From Athripsodes cinereus (taxonomy: Eukaryota; Arthropoda; Insecta; Trichoptera; Leptoceridae), in NCBI GenBank assembly GCA_947579605.1, contig OX388306.1, positions 5,704,001-5,768,000 of the forward strand: a stretch of 64,000 nt of DNA, given 5' to 3'. Positions 32,205 through 45,700 of the stretch are shown piece by piece. A program made the position numbers and the translations under genes. Within the stretch, counting starts at the first letter, position 1; each line of letters opens with the position of its first letter. The notes under the pieces were generated by a model. The model saw only the letters and a program-made list of their open reading frames with translations. It had not been told where the DNA came from and did no database searches.

Positions 32205-35200
32205 GGTAGCATAATAAAACGAACAATATTTATTTACCACTGATTTTATTCGACATTTAATGGGTAATTTTGAATAATTTTACATTGAAATACATAGTTT
32301 ATATAATATTATTACAATATAATAATATATATGTATATATGAAGTGGTAAACAGACACAGTAGTATTTCTATATCAACTATCTTTATTATTTAAATTAAT
32401 TATTAGGTATGTATGTATATTACGTTTATCAATATTAATGTTTAATTGTAATTCTGTGAAGTCTATTTATTTTTCATATTTTTTATTTATTCACAACAAA
32501 TTTGTTTTGTATTTATTTTAAATATAAATGGAAACTCTTCACCATATGTCTGTCAACTCACTTATTACAGAGTCCAGATTAACCCAACATTTTTTTTCCT
32601 TAAGATAAAACTTTCATTGGGTGTTAGCTGGGCTATTCTGGACCCTTCCCCTCATCAAAATTCCATTTATAAATGTCAATTTGTTGATAAATTCATTGAA
32701 GTTAAGATAGAAAGACTTAATTATATAATAAATTGATTGATAAAGTGGTATTTTTTATTTATTTATTTTGTGAATAATTAATTATTTTAATAACTTTTTT
32801 ATATATCCAATCTCAAAATGTCTTAAAAGTTTTATTAAAAATGTTTCTCTTAAAAAATTAAATTAAAGAGTACGAAGTATGAAATGAAAATTTCTTTCTC
32901 TGCAATAAATATTTTTAAGATAAAGAATTATCTGTTTTGTTAATAAATTAATTTTCACAGACATTTTTAACGCTTCGCTAAAGGTATATACAACAAAAGA
33001 AGTTAATTTTTTTCATATACCTAATTTAAAAGTTTAAAACGATTGCTTATAATAAAAAAAATAAACTTTTAAATGCAAGGTCCAGCCTAATTTTAACAGA
33101 AAAATAATCTAAATGACGAAATCATAAATATTTGCTTTCTTCGTACTCCCATTCTATTAGTGAATTTTTCACTAATTTGCACCTTATGTTGTAGTGTCTA
33201 TTTTTATTTAATATTTTTTTTTGTTTGTTTGTTTTTTTATAATAATTATATTATTACAAGAATAATTATAAGAATAATAATTGTAATAGTACATAGTAAT
33301 ATTTTATTGCTAAAATCACACAAAAAATGGAATGGATTATTTACGGATCACCCTATACTTCATTCATGATTGCTTATTGATCAATACCAATCACTGCATC
33401 AAAGCATTGACTAATCTCGACAAGATGTGAATTAGTTTTGACTGAACTTGATCGGTACATGGATCACTTTGATCAAAGTATAGGAATCTTGATCGCTTAC
33501 AATTATTATAATAGTACAATATTGATGTTGGCAGGCTTGTCCTCCCTTCATACAGTTGCCAACTTCTCAAGGAGTATTTTGTTAACAATCATTAGGAATC
33601 ATTTGGTGATACATTATTATTTCTATTATTCTGTCTTCAATCTCTTTATCCCTCAAATCACACAAATATTACAATATTATTTCATTTGCAGAATCTTGTT
33701 AATTTATTAGATATATTCAAATTTTTTTTGTACCATTTGTATTTTTTAATTAGGTATTGTTAGGTAGGTATACACCTGATCGATCAACAAAATCCAAATT
33801 GTTTGGAAAAATCTTTGAATTTTAAACAACAAAAATTGTGATGCTTGGAGTAGTCGTTCCAAAAATTCTAATCAATGTCGGCAGCATCGATCGAGCTAAC
33901 TATATAAATACAAAGATTCTGCAAATAAAACAAAGACATTTCCTCACAAAATATTGGTTATTTCAAAATTGTTTCATAACTTATCAAATAGCAAATCTAC
34001 TCACAATGGATTTATTGTTTTATTTTTCAAATAATCATTACTATAGTCCTAAAAGAGATCACAAAACTATAATTTTTATTTATTTATTATAAATCTGAAT
34101 ATTGAATTTTATTTATGTAATATTTATTTTTTTATCACGATAATCATAATATAATAGTAATAATTATAATAAATTTATAAGAATTTTTGGATGGGGGCGG
34201 GGGAGCGATTTGATAACTTTATAATTTCAAATTTATCAATATTATTATGTTATAATTCAGATATACATAAGTAAATACAAATTTTGTAAATGCAAATATA
34301 TATTCGTAGAAGTGTTTGATTTTTTTTTGTTTATTAATTTTTTTTAATCAATATAATATCTCATAAAAAAGATTGTGTGTAAAGTTTGTGTAAATATGTA
34401 AAAAAATTGTATTTTTTTTACATGTTAAAAAGACCCATTCACGTTTTAATAATTTTTATTTTTGTGTGAATGAATTTCACGTGGACATATAAATTTTAAA
34501 TTCGGTAATTTACGAAATCGATTAGATTTTTAATCAAATTAATTATTACATGTTTAATGAATCTAAGTCAAATTGTAGATCAGTTTTGATTGACGATTCT
34601 TGATCTTTTGACATTTTGTCAATCATTTTTGATCGAAATCGAAATGAAATTTCATTACTCTAAATATTTACGATCAAATTTAGTGTCTTAATCATTTAAT
34701 GTCATGAATTTCTCATTCTCGTAACAATTGAATATAATGTACGTTTAATAATAGAAATATTTTAATCCATTTTGCCGAAATGTTTTCAACATTTAAAGAG
34801 ATTCTTGATAAAACAACAATATAATCAATAAAATTTTTATGTCTAAAACTTTAATAATTATATATTTTGTACCTTCAATATAATAATGATTGACACATAA
34901 CAAATAAAAGTTTCGACAAAATATATTTCGTGATAATCGACAAAATATATTTCATAACATCTGTTTTTTAAAAAAAAACTCAACAAAACTTCGAAATCTC
35001 CTATTTAAGAGAATCTTCATAATATATTGTCACTATTTTGTTTGCTCTCTCAAAAAAAAAAACAGAAATGTAAAATCCCAAAATAAGCGAAATGCACAAT
35101 GTTGGCGATTTATACGTCAGCTGGAATAGGAATCATCGTTCATTCTACTACTACAGGTTACTCCCAACGTGAATCTTATTGAGCATCTTAATTATGCTAA

Positions 35201-35225
35201 ATTAACACAATTTTTGTAGGAAACG
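32205..35225. other. Very AT-rich spacer with no gene
   Basis: Three kb between the small gene and the SamDC end region. It contains many T and A runs, frequent GATC words between 33380 and 34700, and a fold-back at 32569-32644 (GTCCAGA facing TCTGGAC). ORFs are short and compositional. Confidence 0.55.
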
Positions 35226-35227
35226 TG

Positions 35228-35902
35228 TTAACATGTCTTTTTCCTACTACTACTGGAGCACGGGAGACGAGTAAACTCATTTTTTATAGACTGCTCATGG
35301 GGTGCAGGAAAACTTGTAAATACGGGCACTAAACGGGCAAAGGACTGCTCAATATCTATTGTCACTGTCACACTATGCAGCTTCCTGCCGATACATAAAA
35401 TTGGGATCGAATGGAGACAACAGTCATAAAAATAAATAGCGGTTTGTTTCAAAATACTAAGTGAAACACGGAACATGTGCAAGTTTTGCAATGTACCCCT
35501 ACACAAATATAGCCGCATCCATACTCAGAACTAGAGGACAACCTCATCGGTACTTATAATCTGCACATAACATGACCTTCCAACTAAGCGTGTTTACACC
35601 ATACACATATACCATAAACATATGAAAAGTAAAGAAATGCAAGCCCAGTATAAGCTGATCTACATCAAACACACATCGATTAAGCCCAACAATTATTGTA
35701 TGATATTTGGTACTTTCAAAGCTAAGACGACTTATCCGTAAGTGTGGCAATTTGACATTTCTAAGATACAAAATAAGATTCTTTAGACTGAGATGGCGTC
35801 ACAGGGAGTAACTCCCCTGTTTCTTTACTAGAGGGTGGTAAAACTTTTAAATAATATGAATGTTTGTCACCAACATTGCGAAATCACTCTTTAAAGCCTT
35901 CC
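35228..35902 (-). other. Stretch with longer than usual minus-strand open frames, origin unclear
   Basis: Two ORFs of 96 and 75 codons (35518-35228 and 35771-35544) lie on the same strand as SamDC and the 133-codon ORF. Composition is less AT-rich than the spacer before it. It could be the 3' UTR of SamDC or an old gene copy. No motif recognised. Confidence 0.25.
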
Positions 35903-36304
35903 TCATGATATTTTGTTGCGCCACCTTGAAAACAAAAGTAGCGGTGAGGAGCTAACAATACATCTGAGATACAAGAACGCGCCCAACACTAATAACTTTG
36001 CAATTAGTATCTGCATCATTATGTAGTTCTCCCACAGCCCAGATATTTGTCTTACAACGCTCATTTGATGAAGGAATGATTCCAGTTGTTTATTGAGGTT
36101 TGTCGCCTGCTGCTCGTACTGCAAAAGCTGTTGTTTTTCATCCATTCCACAATTTATTTGTGCTACTGCCGATTTGTTTGTTTCAATGCAGAGTATTGTA
36201 ACAGTATTATTATTATCGCTCTCTTTGTCAGAGGCGATAATGTTTTCTGTTACAACTTTTGTAGAAAGCGAACAATTTTGGTTGTTGTTGATGTCAGCTT
36301 TCAT
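35903..36304 (-). CDS. Possible small protein, 133 codons, or long 3' UTR of SamDC
   Basis: An ATG-to-stop ORF 283 bp downstream of the SamDC stop on the same strand. The first 100 residues are polar with a run rich in Gln and Leu (EKQQLLQYEQQATNLNKQLE), which could form a short coiled coil. The C-terminal 30 residues are hydrophobic (LIAKLLVLGAFLYLRCIVSS) and could be a tail anchor. I do not recognise it. It may be a real gene or a chance ORF in the SamDC 3' UTR. Confidence 0.35.
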   Translation of the reverse strand: MKADINNNQNCSLSTKVVTENIIASDKESDNNNTVTILCIETNKSAVAQINCGMDEKQQLLQYEQQATNLNKQLESFLHQMSVVRQISGLWENYIMMQILIAKLLVLGAFLYLRCIVSSSPLLLFSRWRNKIS

Positions 36305-36586
36305 TGACTTAAAACTAAAAAGACTTAAACTAAAATTTTTGAAAGCATTGCCAACAGCACGATCGTCCTTATTAACACTTTGGAAGTAAGAAATCTGACT
36401 ATTGCAGAGTAAGAAATAATATTCTTGGAAAAGATTAAAGAAAAGAGAAGAGGAGTGGAGTTTACTGTTGTTGTAAGATAATGAAGAAGGAAATAGTGTG
36501 ATCAGAAAAGTTGGAAAGAATATGTTGAAGATGGGAGTGTTAATAAGGGAGTATCGTGTGTTGGATGCCCCACTAACCCACGACCC

Positions 36587-36724
36587 TCAGCTAGGAAATT
36601 TGCAGTACAGTGCGTAGTGCAGATCGTAGCCAGAGAAGCGACAGTATTGAGCGTCCTTCTGCTGGTAACAACCGAATGAAGACAACTTCTTCAGCTCACG
36701 AGGCGCATCCGCCACAGGCGATTC
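36587..36724 (-). CDS. SamDC: SamDC last exon with stop
   Basis: 138 nt, 45 codons plus TGA. It encodes [20 protein letters not shown] and ends [16 protein letters not shown]. The C-terminus matches the insect and vertebrate pattern of a tyrosine/phenylalanine-rich end. Confidence 0.93.
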   Translation of the reverse strand, partial: ESPVADAPRELKKLSSFGCYQQKDAQYCRFSGYDLHYALYCKFPS

Positions 36725-39700
36725 CTGAAAAAAATAAACAACTCAATTGCATACAATTGTTTACATAGATACATTAAATTGTTCATTTCCTTGTAGGCAA
36801 GTTATTGCGATACAAAATTTATTGTTTTCTTGAAAATAGTTTACTACTTCTATTACTATTTACAGCATATGTAATATGAGTTTTACATCACCTTAAAGGT
36901 TAGGGAACTAACTAATGAATTTTTTACATTGCATGTTTGCTATACCAAGTTTGATGCACAAAATAGCACTCAAGGGTTATCACTGAAATTCAGAAAAAAG
37001 AAAAAATGGTATCTATCTCCTAACTCTTATATGTCTAGCTCCTAGATACCAGGTCATTCATTTTTCAGACCCCCATGTTTTTTAGGCAGATCAATTCTAA
37101 TGAATCAAACTTAGAATCGTTACTGAATTTGTGATGTGAGAGTAAAATTTGCATTTTATACCTCATTAGCGAACACGGTCAAGACAAACTTCCCCGGACG
37201 GAATGTATCAATGACACGCGTGATGACTTCCTCGTAGCTCTCCACGGGGACATTACTCTCAAAGGAGACATACGAGTACTCGGGTTCTGGTGTAATATGG
37301 ATGGTCATGTAGCAGCCCTGGAACCAAAACAAAATTGTTAAGAACAACAAAAAATAAAACAAAAAAATTGTAAGAAACAAAAAAACAATCTTAAGCATTC
37401 TCATGCACAGCCTGTTAAAAAAACAAGCCTATTAAATTAAATTAAGAAAATATTTTTTTTATAACAAACTTTAGGCACAATACATGTGTGACATAATTAA
37501 CCATAATAAATTAAACCAATATTATATGCAAAAATTAAGTACAATACAATAATATACATATATACATACACACATACACATACATACATACACACATTCA
37601 TACATACATACACACATATATACATATACAGTTGGTACAGCTGTCTAAATTATCATTCCTCGAACAGCAACAGATTTTCAAAGACTACTGGAATCTCGCA
37701 GAGTACACCAAACGTGTCTCATATTTGGCACTCTTAATCCATAGTGTCCCAAAAAAAACTATGCGAGTTAGAAATCCGGAAGAACTTGCTCATCCAAGAG
37801 AAGCAACTTATATTTACCACGTAAGACGAGCTGGCATTCTAGTTGAAGTATGCAAGGAATGCTTTAAAAAAAACTTTTGGAGAATCCGACAAATTTATAC
37901 GTGGAGTTATCAGAAAAACCTTCGATACTGGCATTACATCCGTCGATTTAAGAGGATCTCACACTCCATCAAGCAAACATTCCGATGAGAAATTAAAAGT
38001 AATAATGGATCACATTAACAGTTATCCATTATATGAGTCTCATTACTCACGTAGACATACAGAAAAAAAATATTTACCAGCAGGTCTGAATTTGGCAATA
38101 ATGTACAGCATGTACAAGGAAAAGGTAGAAAACCCTGTTTGTAAAACGTCCTATTCAAAAGTATTCCGCGAAACTGGACTACAATTCAAAAAACCCAGCC
38201 TAGACACATGTAACACGTGTGATACCCTCCACATGAAATTAAGAGTAGCAGAAGAAAGAAATAAAAAAGATATTGAAGAAGAATTGCAAAAACATCAGTC
38301 TGATGCAGAAAAGTCCAAGGACAAAGAAAGTTCTTCAGCGAGCAGCGTCACTGTTACATTTGATTTGCAGCAGTGCCTGCCGACACCGCATTTATCCACA
38401 AATGTGGTATTTTACAAAAGACTATTGTGGACGTATAATTTAACAATATGTGATTCAAATGGAAAATCCACGTGTTACATGTGGCATGAGGCAGAAGGAG
38501 GTCGTGGAGCAAACCAAATAGGTACCTGTCTGGCAAATTACATTCTTTCACTCCCACCACAAGTTAAGAATATTACTCTTTATTCTGATACTTGTGGTGG
38601 GCAGAACAAAAATAGCCACATCGTTGCGATGTTTCTGTATGTCTGCAAGCAAAGAGAAATGAACATCGACCATAAATTTTTGGTACCAGGGCATACACAT
38701 ATGGAGTGTGATGTAGTCCATTCCAGTATCGAACGGAAAAAGAAAAAAATGGGGAATACGATTCACATACCAAGAGATTGGTACAACTTGGTACGTGCTT
38801 GTCCAAATGTGACTGTTAAAATTATGAAATTTGGTGATTTTTTGGACTTTGCAAGTTTGTATAGGGGTCCATTGCAGCTACGGAAGATAGACACCGAAGG
38901 AGGAAAATTTCTTTTCCACGATGTTAAGTGGCTGAATGTTAGCTCACAGGAGCCAGGAATTTTGTCGTTCAAGACAACATTGCAACGGGAAGAGGAGTTT
39001 AAAAAAGTTTCTTTAGCGAGGCGAGGCAAAAACACTTTCATTGGAGCCTAAAAATCTTTACAACGAACCTCTTCCCGTTGCTAAAGAAAAGAAGAAGGAC
39101 CTTATCAGTATCCTTCATCTGATAGATTCAGATTGCCACTTTTTTTATAAAAATTTAAAGGAGGGTGAAAATAAAGACGATTAGATTAATACATTTTATT
39201 CTTAAATAAGCTTTGTTTCTTTCCGTTGTATAAATTTATTTTTCATATAAACTTTTTTATATTGTAAATTTTATTTTTAAATAAACTGTTTTATTTGCAA
39301 TGTAACTCAAGTTTTGTTTTTTCCCCACTGTTTTTATTAAAATGCTTTGATGGCATGGTTAGATTAAGAAAAAGGAGTCACATTTGTTTGCAGGAGTTAA
39401 TGGTTGGTCGTTAGAAATTGCCTGCAGGCAATGAACCTGCCTTTTGTACCATGAAAATGTACAATTGAGATTATTTTATTTTTATTTACTTTTAATTTTA
39501 TTAAAAAGTCTTAATTTTTAATGTCTTGGTAGGTACCTATCTTATACACCTACAATTTTTCACAAAAACTAACAAAGAGAAAATATTATTTCATTCCATT
39601 ATTTGGGGAAAAATTACAATATTCAATCTTGAATATTATCCTGAAGCTAGGGTAATGCCATACTAGAAAAAAAAGGTAAGTTAAAAATAAATTATTTGTG

Positions 39701-42700
39701 AGAAATAGTAATTGGATATATTTATTGTGAATTTTGGCCTAACTGCGGTATTTTGTGGTCCTATGAGGTAAAAATGAACAAGGTAAAAGGGCATATATTA
39801 TAAATTAAGTATAAAAACGATAAATTGTTGAAGTAATTGTGAAACCCTTCAGAGCTCTCTATTCAATAATATAATGGCATTAAAGGTCGCCTATGTAACT
39901 TGATTTAAATAATATTGAAGAACAAAGAAACCTTCAAAAATATTATTTACTAAATCCGCCATATTGTAAAATGTCATCGCATTGACTCACGCCCCTTTAC
40001 CTTGTCGCCACAGATATATGTCACTGAGAAATGTTTTATCTATTCTTTATTTAGTTATTTTAATAACCTTAGACCAAATGAAAGTGAACATCAAATAATT
40101 TACATATTTTATTTACAAATATATTTTTATATATTTATTTATTTCTATCAAATTATAACATTCAGATGCAAACTGAAGACAACAGAGCTCTTCAACTCTT
40201 CCAACAGAGCTCTCGGTGCTCATTAGATAAATGCTACAGAGAAAATCATGAGTTATCATTAAATTCACACTAAAAATTACGAAACTGAAAATTCTGAACA
40301 CTAAGGGACTAAAATTATTAGCAATTCTTATACACAACAAAAAAGGAACACAAAAAAATTAGAAGTGTGGGAAGATTAATAATCCAATCAATATAAAAAT
40401 GTTATTTTGTATTAGAAGCGACATAACAAAATATGATCAAATCTATAATTACTATTTATATCTGAATTTGCGAGGACTTTTAAATTCTGTAGAATGTGTG
40501 TCGTCAAAATTATAGCCATCAACATTAAGTAATGCGGATATTTGCTATAACACTATTGTTTCAAAATTATAGCCATCAACATTAAGTAATGCGGATATTT
40601 GCTATAACACTATTGTTTCAAAATTATAGCCATCAACATTAAGTAATGCGGATATTTGCTATAACACTATTGTTTCAAAATTATAGCCATCAACATTAAG
40701 TAATGCGGATATTTGCTATAACACTATTGTTTAAAAAAAAACACCCAAATATTTAGTGCAGGATATGTCTATTTTTATATTTAGTTACTTACATTGGGTA
40801 GATCTCGTCCTCCCTGCCGCAAAAATGTTAAAAATAAAAACTTTCATTAGACAATATTCCTATTTTTAAAGCCTTAAAAATTGGTGGTGTTTAAACTAAT
40901 AAAATGATTGAAACAAAATAGAACATTGCCAGCTTGATGGAACCACAATTGCGTCATTTCTACAAACCATAATAATTTTACTTTTTATTGTTTTTGTACT
41001 TAACAAATTATTGTAAAAAACATTGAAAAAAAAACTGCTCCTGGTTTCAGAATAAGTTTATCTTTTAGAGGTTAATATAAATCCATTTGATTTGAAATAG
41101 GTCAACTTTAATATGAAACTTCTTTAAAATTATAATTACGTATCGCAATTACAAAGTTTCATTAAACTAGCAATGATTACGAATAATCAAGAAGAGATTT
41201 TTACTTACATCCTCGGTGACTCCGTTCATGGAGTAACCACACGGATCAAACAGATAGTCGTCGATCTTCATCCCTGGAATGATCTTCTCGATTCCGGATT
41301 TCTAAAGACAAACAAACACGTCTATGTCAGAGACCACTCAGGGCAACGATAAACCAGCTGCAAATATAATTTTGCATGAGAACAATTCTACTCATTAATC
41401 TAATAAATACTTGTATCCGTTTGTTAATACATACATATGTCCTCTATGGACCAATTTGTTGAAAAAGAAAGAGCAAAATCAACACCTTCTTATCAAACTC
41501 TTTAATTCATGAGGAGTATTTCAAGATAAAAAAATACATATATTTATCTTATTTGTAAATCAAGATTAAGAGTTTTTTGTAATATCAGGTAATCTTAAAA
41601 ACTGGGATTTATCTTCTTTTCATAAAGTGTTTTACAATGCATAAATAAAAATAATGAATCATATTGTCGATACACAAGAGAAACCTACAAAATCCATAAA
41701 CCTCACTACGGGATAATTGACTTAATAAAGTTTTTATTTTCTTTGTACCCAGAAACAAAAGCGAATAACTTTTAAGTTGATTATCCTATTATTAAGTTTA
41801 AGGATTTAGTAGGTTTTGTAAATATATGTAAATTGATTACATGAAATTATCATAGAAGGCTTAGAAAAGTCAATGTCCTGGTAGTTTCTTAGAAAGAACT
41901 GAACTTAGGTTTTTCTGTATATCAACGACTATTGTATGAAAGAATATATTTGTTTTTGCACCTTGGTGGCTTCCTTGGCATCCTTGCACTGGGCCTTGGT
42001 GAATATGGCCATGATGTGAGGATCCAGGTCCGTCATGAGCATCTCCATGGTTTGGTCAGGCTCCCGGGGAGACTTAAGATGGAGAGCGCCCCCACCACCT
42101 AGGGCCCTCAGAGCTCTCTCGCGCTCACGAGATTCTTTCTCCTCTTTCTCCAGAGCCCTCACTGTGCCTGAATAAATTAAAAAACAATAAAACTATAACA
42201 CGTCAAATCACACTCAAAACGTTCGGAAGCTATCCTAAGAAAGGGGACTTATTTGAATAAATTGTATACAAACAGATTGGGATCACAAAAAATTAAGAGA
42301 AATTCAGGATATCTTGGTCCAAGAACCTTGAGAAGAAGCCACATCAAGGATATGTGTGCCGACATTCCAATACTTGTAATAGAGATCTATAGTTTGTGAA
42401 AGACAATGGTTCTGGCATGATTACATCATGAGAATATTCAATAATGGTTGAAAAATGTAAAGAGGTGTGTTTTTATTAAATCCGTAGGTTCCCAATGAAT
42501 CTTCTTGTAACCTACTCTACATCTATTTACAATGCAAACAAAATATTGTGTTATCATATATAAAAATTCGATAAAACCTCCTAAAAAACTGTTAAATAAT
42601 GTTAATAGCGTTTATACAAATGGTTTACAAATTAAAGTACACAAATGTTGGATAATAAAAACATGTTTATTAATAACTTGTTATGAAGATAAATGCTTAA

Positions 42701-45700
42701 ACAATTATAGACTTGCATAATACAGAATTAGTCATTAATGCAAATTATGTCTAAACAATGTCTAGACTGGACGCTATGTTTTGTAAATATTCACTAGAAT
42801 ACAGTGGAGTCTAAATAATATGCAAAAAATGAGAACAGTTGTGTGTATGAAATACATCATACAAATTCAAACATAATCTACGTTATGATAATTTTTATTG
42901 AAAATTAGTTAACGTAAGTTCCGTGGAGCACCCGGTAAAGAATCCCTCTCCCACTCTTTTCTATAAGTTTTCGAGTGTCCTGTAAAAGGCAGGTGTTGAA
43001 AAAATAACAACATTTTACATCTTAAATTCAGGATTGAGAATTATTTACTTGATAAATAAATTAATTTGGTGATAGTTATCTTAAAATTTTAATTTAAAGA
43101 AACTCATTGTTCAAAACCTGTTGCTGATGTATTCATCTTTAGGATAAAAGTTATCGTTTGTTAATTAGTATAAGGGTGAATGGAGTGCATTTTAGCTTAT
43201 CACAAACAAAATTAAAATTGTAATTTCAACACACAAAACTACCATATAAGGCTTAGAATCTTGTCAACAATCTTGAGAACCATCTTGTACTGAGATATGC
43301 TGCGGGTTCAAGTCCTGTCCGGTGCACTTCCAAATAAGGTGACATTGTCTTTTCTAAGCAATCCAATCCAATCTTGAGAACCATCTTGTACTGAGATATG
43401 CTGCGGGTTCAAGTCCTGTCCGGTGCACTTCCAAATAAGGTGACATTGTCTTTTCTAAGCCTTAGGTAGTTTCGTATGTTAAATTTACATATGTGACCTC
43501 ATAGATGGTTAATTGTAAAAATAACATCGATAAAAAATTAAAATATTGATTATGATCCCCATTTTCAGTGAAAGCCTAATTATTAATATAAAATATAAAT
43601 GAAAATTAATCCATCGACTAATAATAATTAATATGATGAATAATTATTAACAACGGTTTAGTGTGTTTGAAACCAGGAAACATTGTCCAAACATGTTATA
43701 CAGTTTTTAATACGAAGGACAACCGACCAAGCATCAAACAATAAAATAATAATACCACTCGAATAATAAGTGTACAACTTATTATAAAGATATATTAATC
43801 AGATCATATAACGAATTTGTGTATTAATTAAAATAATGATAATGTTTGTAATTACACATACACATGGTGCCAATGTGACACTGAGTCATATTATCTATGT
43901 CATGGTCTTGAGAAATATTGTGTTTTGATTGAAAAAGTTGTAGGTTAATTTATTTTTTTGGTTTTGTGCTCTAAATCAGTGATTCCCAAACTATGGTACG
44001 CGTACCACCAGTGGTACGCAACAATTATTCAGGTGGTACGTAAGCAGCCATGGCCATAGGACATACACAGTAAATAATTAGATAAAACGTTTTTATATTC
44101 AGTTCAGTGGTACGTTACTGATTTATAATTTCGTGTGTGGTACGCGAAATTAAAAGTTTGGGAACCACTGCTCTAAATAGTTAATTACATAAATCAAATG
44201 TGATAAATATAAAAAGTGATAATTAGGGAAGATAACTAAAGTGAAAAAAATAAGTTTGGATCTGCAGATAAAAGAATATAATTTATAGCTATAATAAACA
44301 CACTTGGGCATGACTCAGTCTTCGCCGATACATCCTACATTTTATATTCTACTACTATACCATCGTAGCCTAACCACAAGTGGGGTAGCCAGCGGGCCAA
44401 CTGCAAGTAATAAATATGCCGATTATTTTCTCCGTGCCAATGTAAATATTAAGACATTCTGGGTGGCATGCCTCATCGCTGAATTGAAGATGTTAACTGT
44501 TCTGAACGTGAGGTTTTATACAAACACTTGCCTATTTATTACAGAGAAACCTGCAGAAAAGAGTGGAAGAAGATTCCTCCGATTTTTTTTTATTTCATAC
44601 AATACACAAAGGGTAACTTATTGTTAAGTGGTGTGTTTTAATAAAAAGAGTTGATGTTATTTGCACACAGTTTATTCAGTCTACAGTTTTACAAGAAAGA
44701 GGCTTGTCATCTGAATGACAACAATTATATAGGTACCTCAATACTCTTGGTGTTGTCAGTATACAAATATAATATAACACTTATATTTATTACACGCGGT
44801 TAATCCATTGAGTACTGCATTTGTTGTAATCGTCATGATGGTATAGACAGAATATGTATATTTAATAAATACTTTATTCGATAAACATTTGCTTGGAATT
44901 CTGGAAATAGGCGCTGTACGGGGGTCTCTAGAAGAAGTAGGTATCTTAATAAAACGAGCTTCAACGCAATTAGGACAAGGGGAATAAGGTACGGATGTGC
45001 TCGCAAGTCCAAAATATTATCATCGAAGGCTACCAGCGTTTCATCGTCATCGTCGTCTGATCAAACGTTGAAGCGTGATAAACAGTTTCAAGTACGTTGC
45101 TCCACATTAAATACTAATATTAATGACATAATATATAACATCTAAACGTGGGAGCAAAACTACAGCATGTCAAATTTTGACTGAAGTGACTTATAAACAT
45201 AGTATTGGAGTCCTTTTTATGCTCTTTTAAATGACATATTATTCATCTGTCTTGAAAACGAGTTATATTTTGAAATATCCACTTACTTACTTACTACTTC
45301 CGATGGCCGAACAGCCCTTGTAGGACCTTTACCTCCGTAACAATTGATCTCCAAGCCTTTCTATCCTGAGCAATGGACTGCCAGTCATCTTTAGCATTGA
45401 GCTCTTCTAGACTCGGTGGATGTTATCCAACAATCTTTGTCTTGGTCTGCCTAACGTTCTTCTGCCTTCGGGTATACCCTGCAGAATACCCTTAGTCGCC
45501 CTTTCTTCTCCAGATCTAACGACGTGGCCAATCCATGCCAATCTTCAGGATCTGATCTCACTTGTAACGAAACGTTGTTTAGTTATGGAGCGAATTTCTT
45601 CATTACTTTTAAGCCTAAAGGTTCTTTCTGCAATACCTGGTTGTGGACCCAATATTTTTCTTAGAATCATATTTTCAAAAGACAGAAGTCTTTGATGGTC

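Noticed and set aside
33380..34700. Possible regulatory array of GATC-containing words
   Set aside because: Spacing is irregular and the area is extremely AT-rich, so chance palindromes are expected.
40504..40731. CRISPR-like array (repeats of equal length)
   Set aside because: The 57-bp units adjoin directly with no variable spacers, and the window is eukaryotic. It is a minisatellite.
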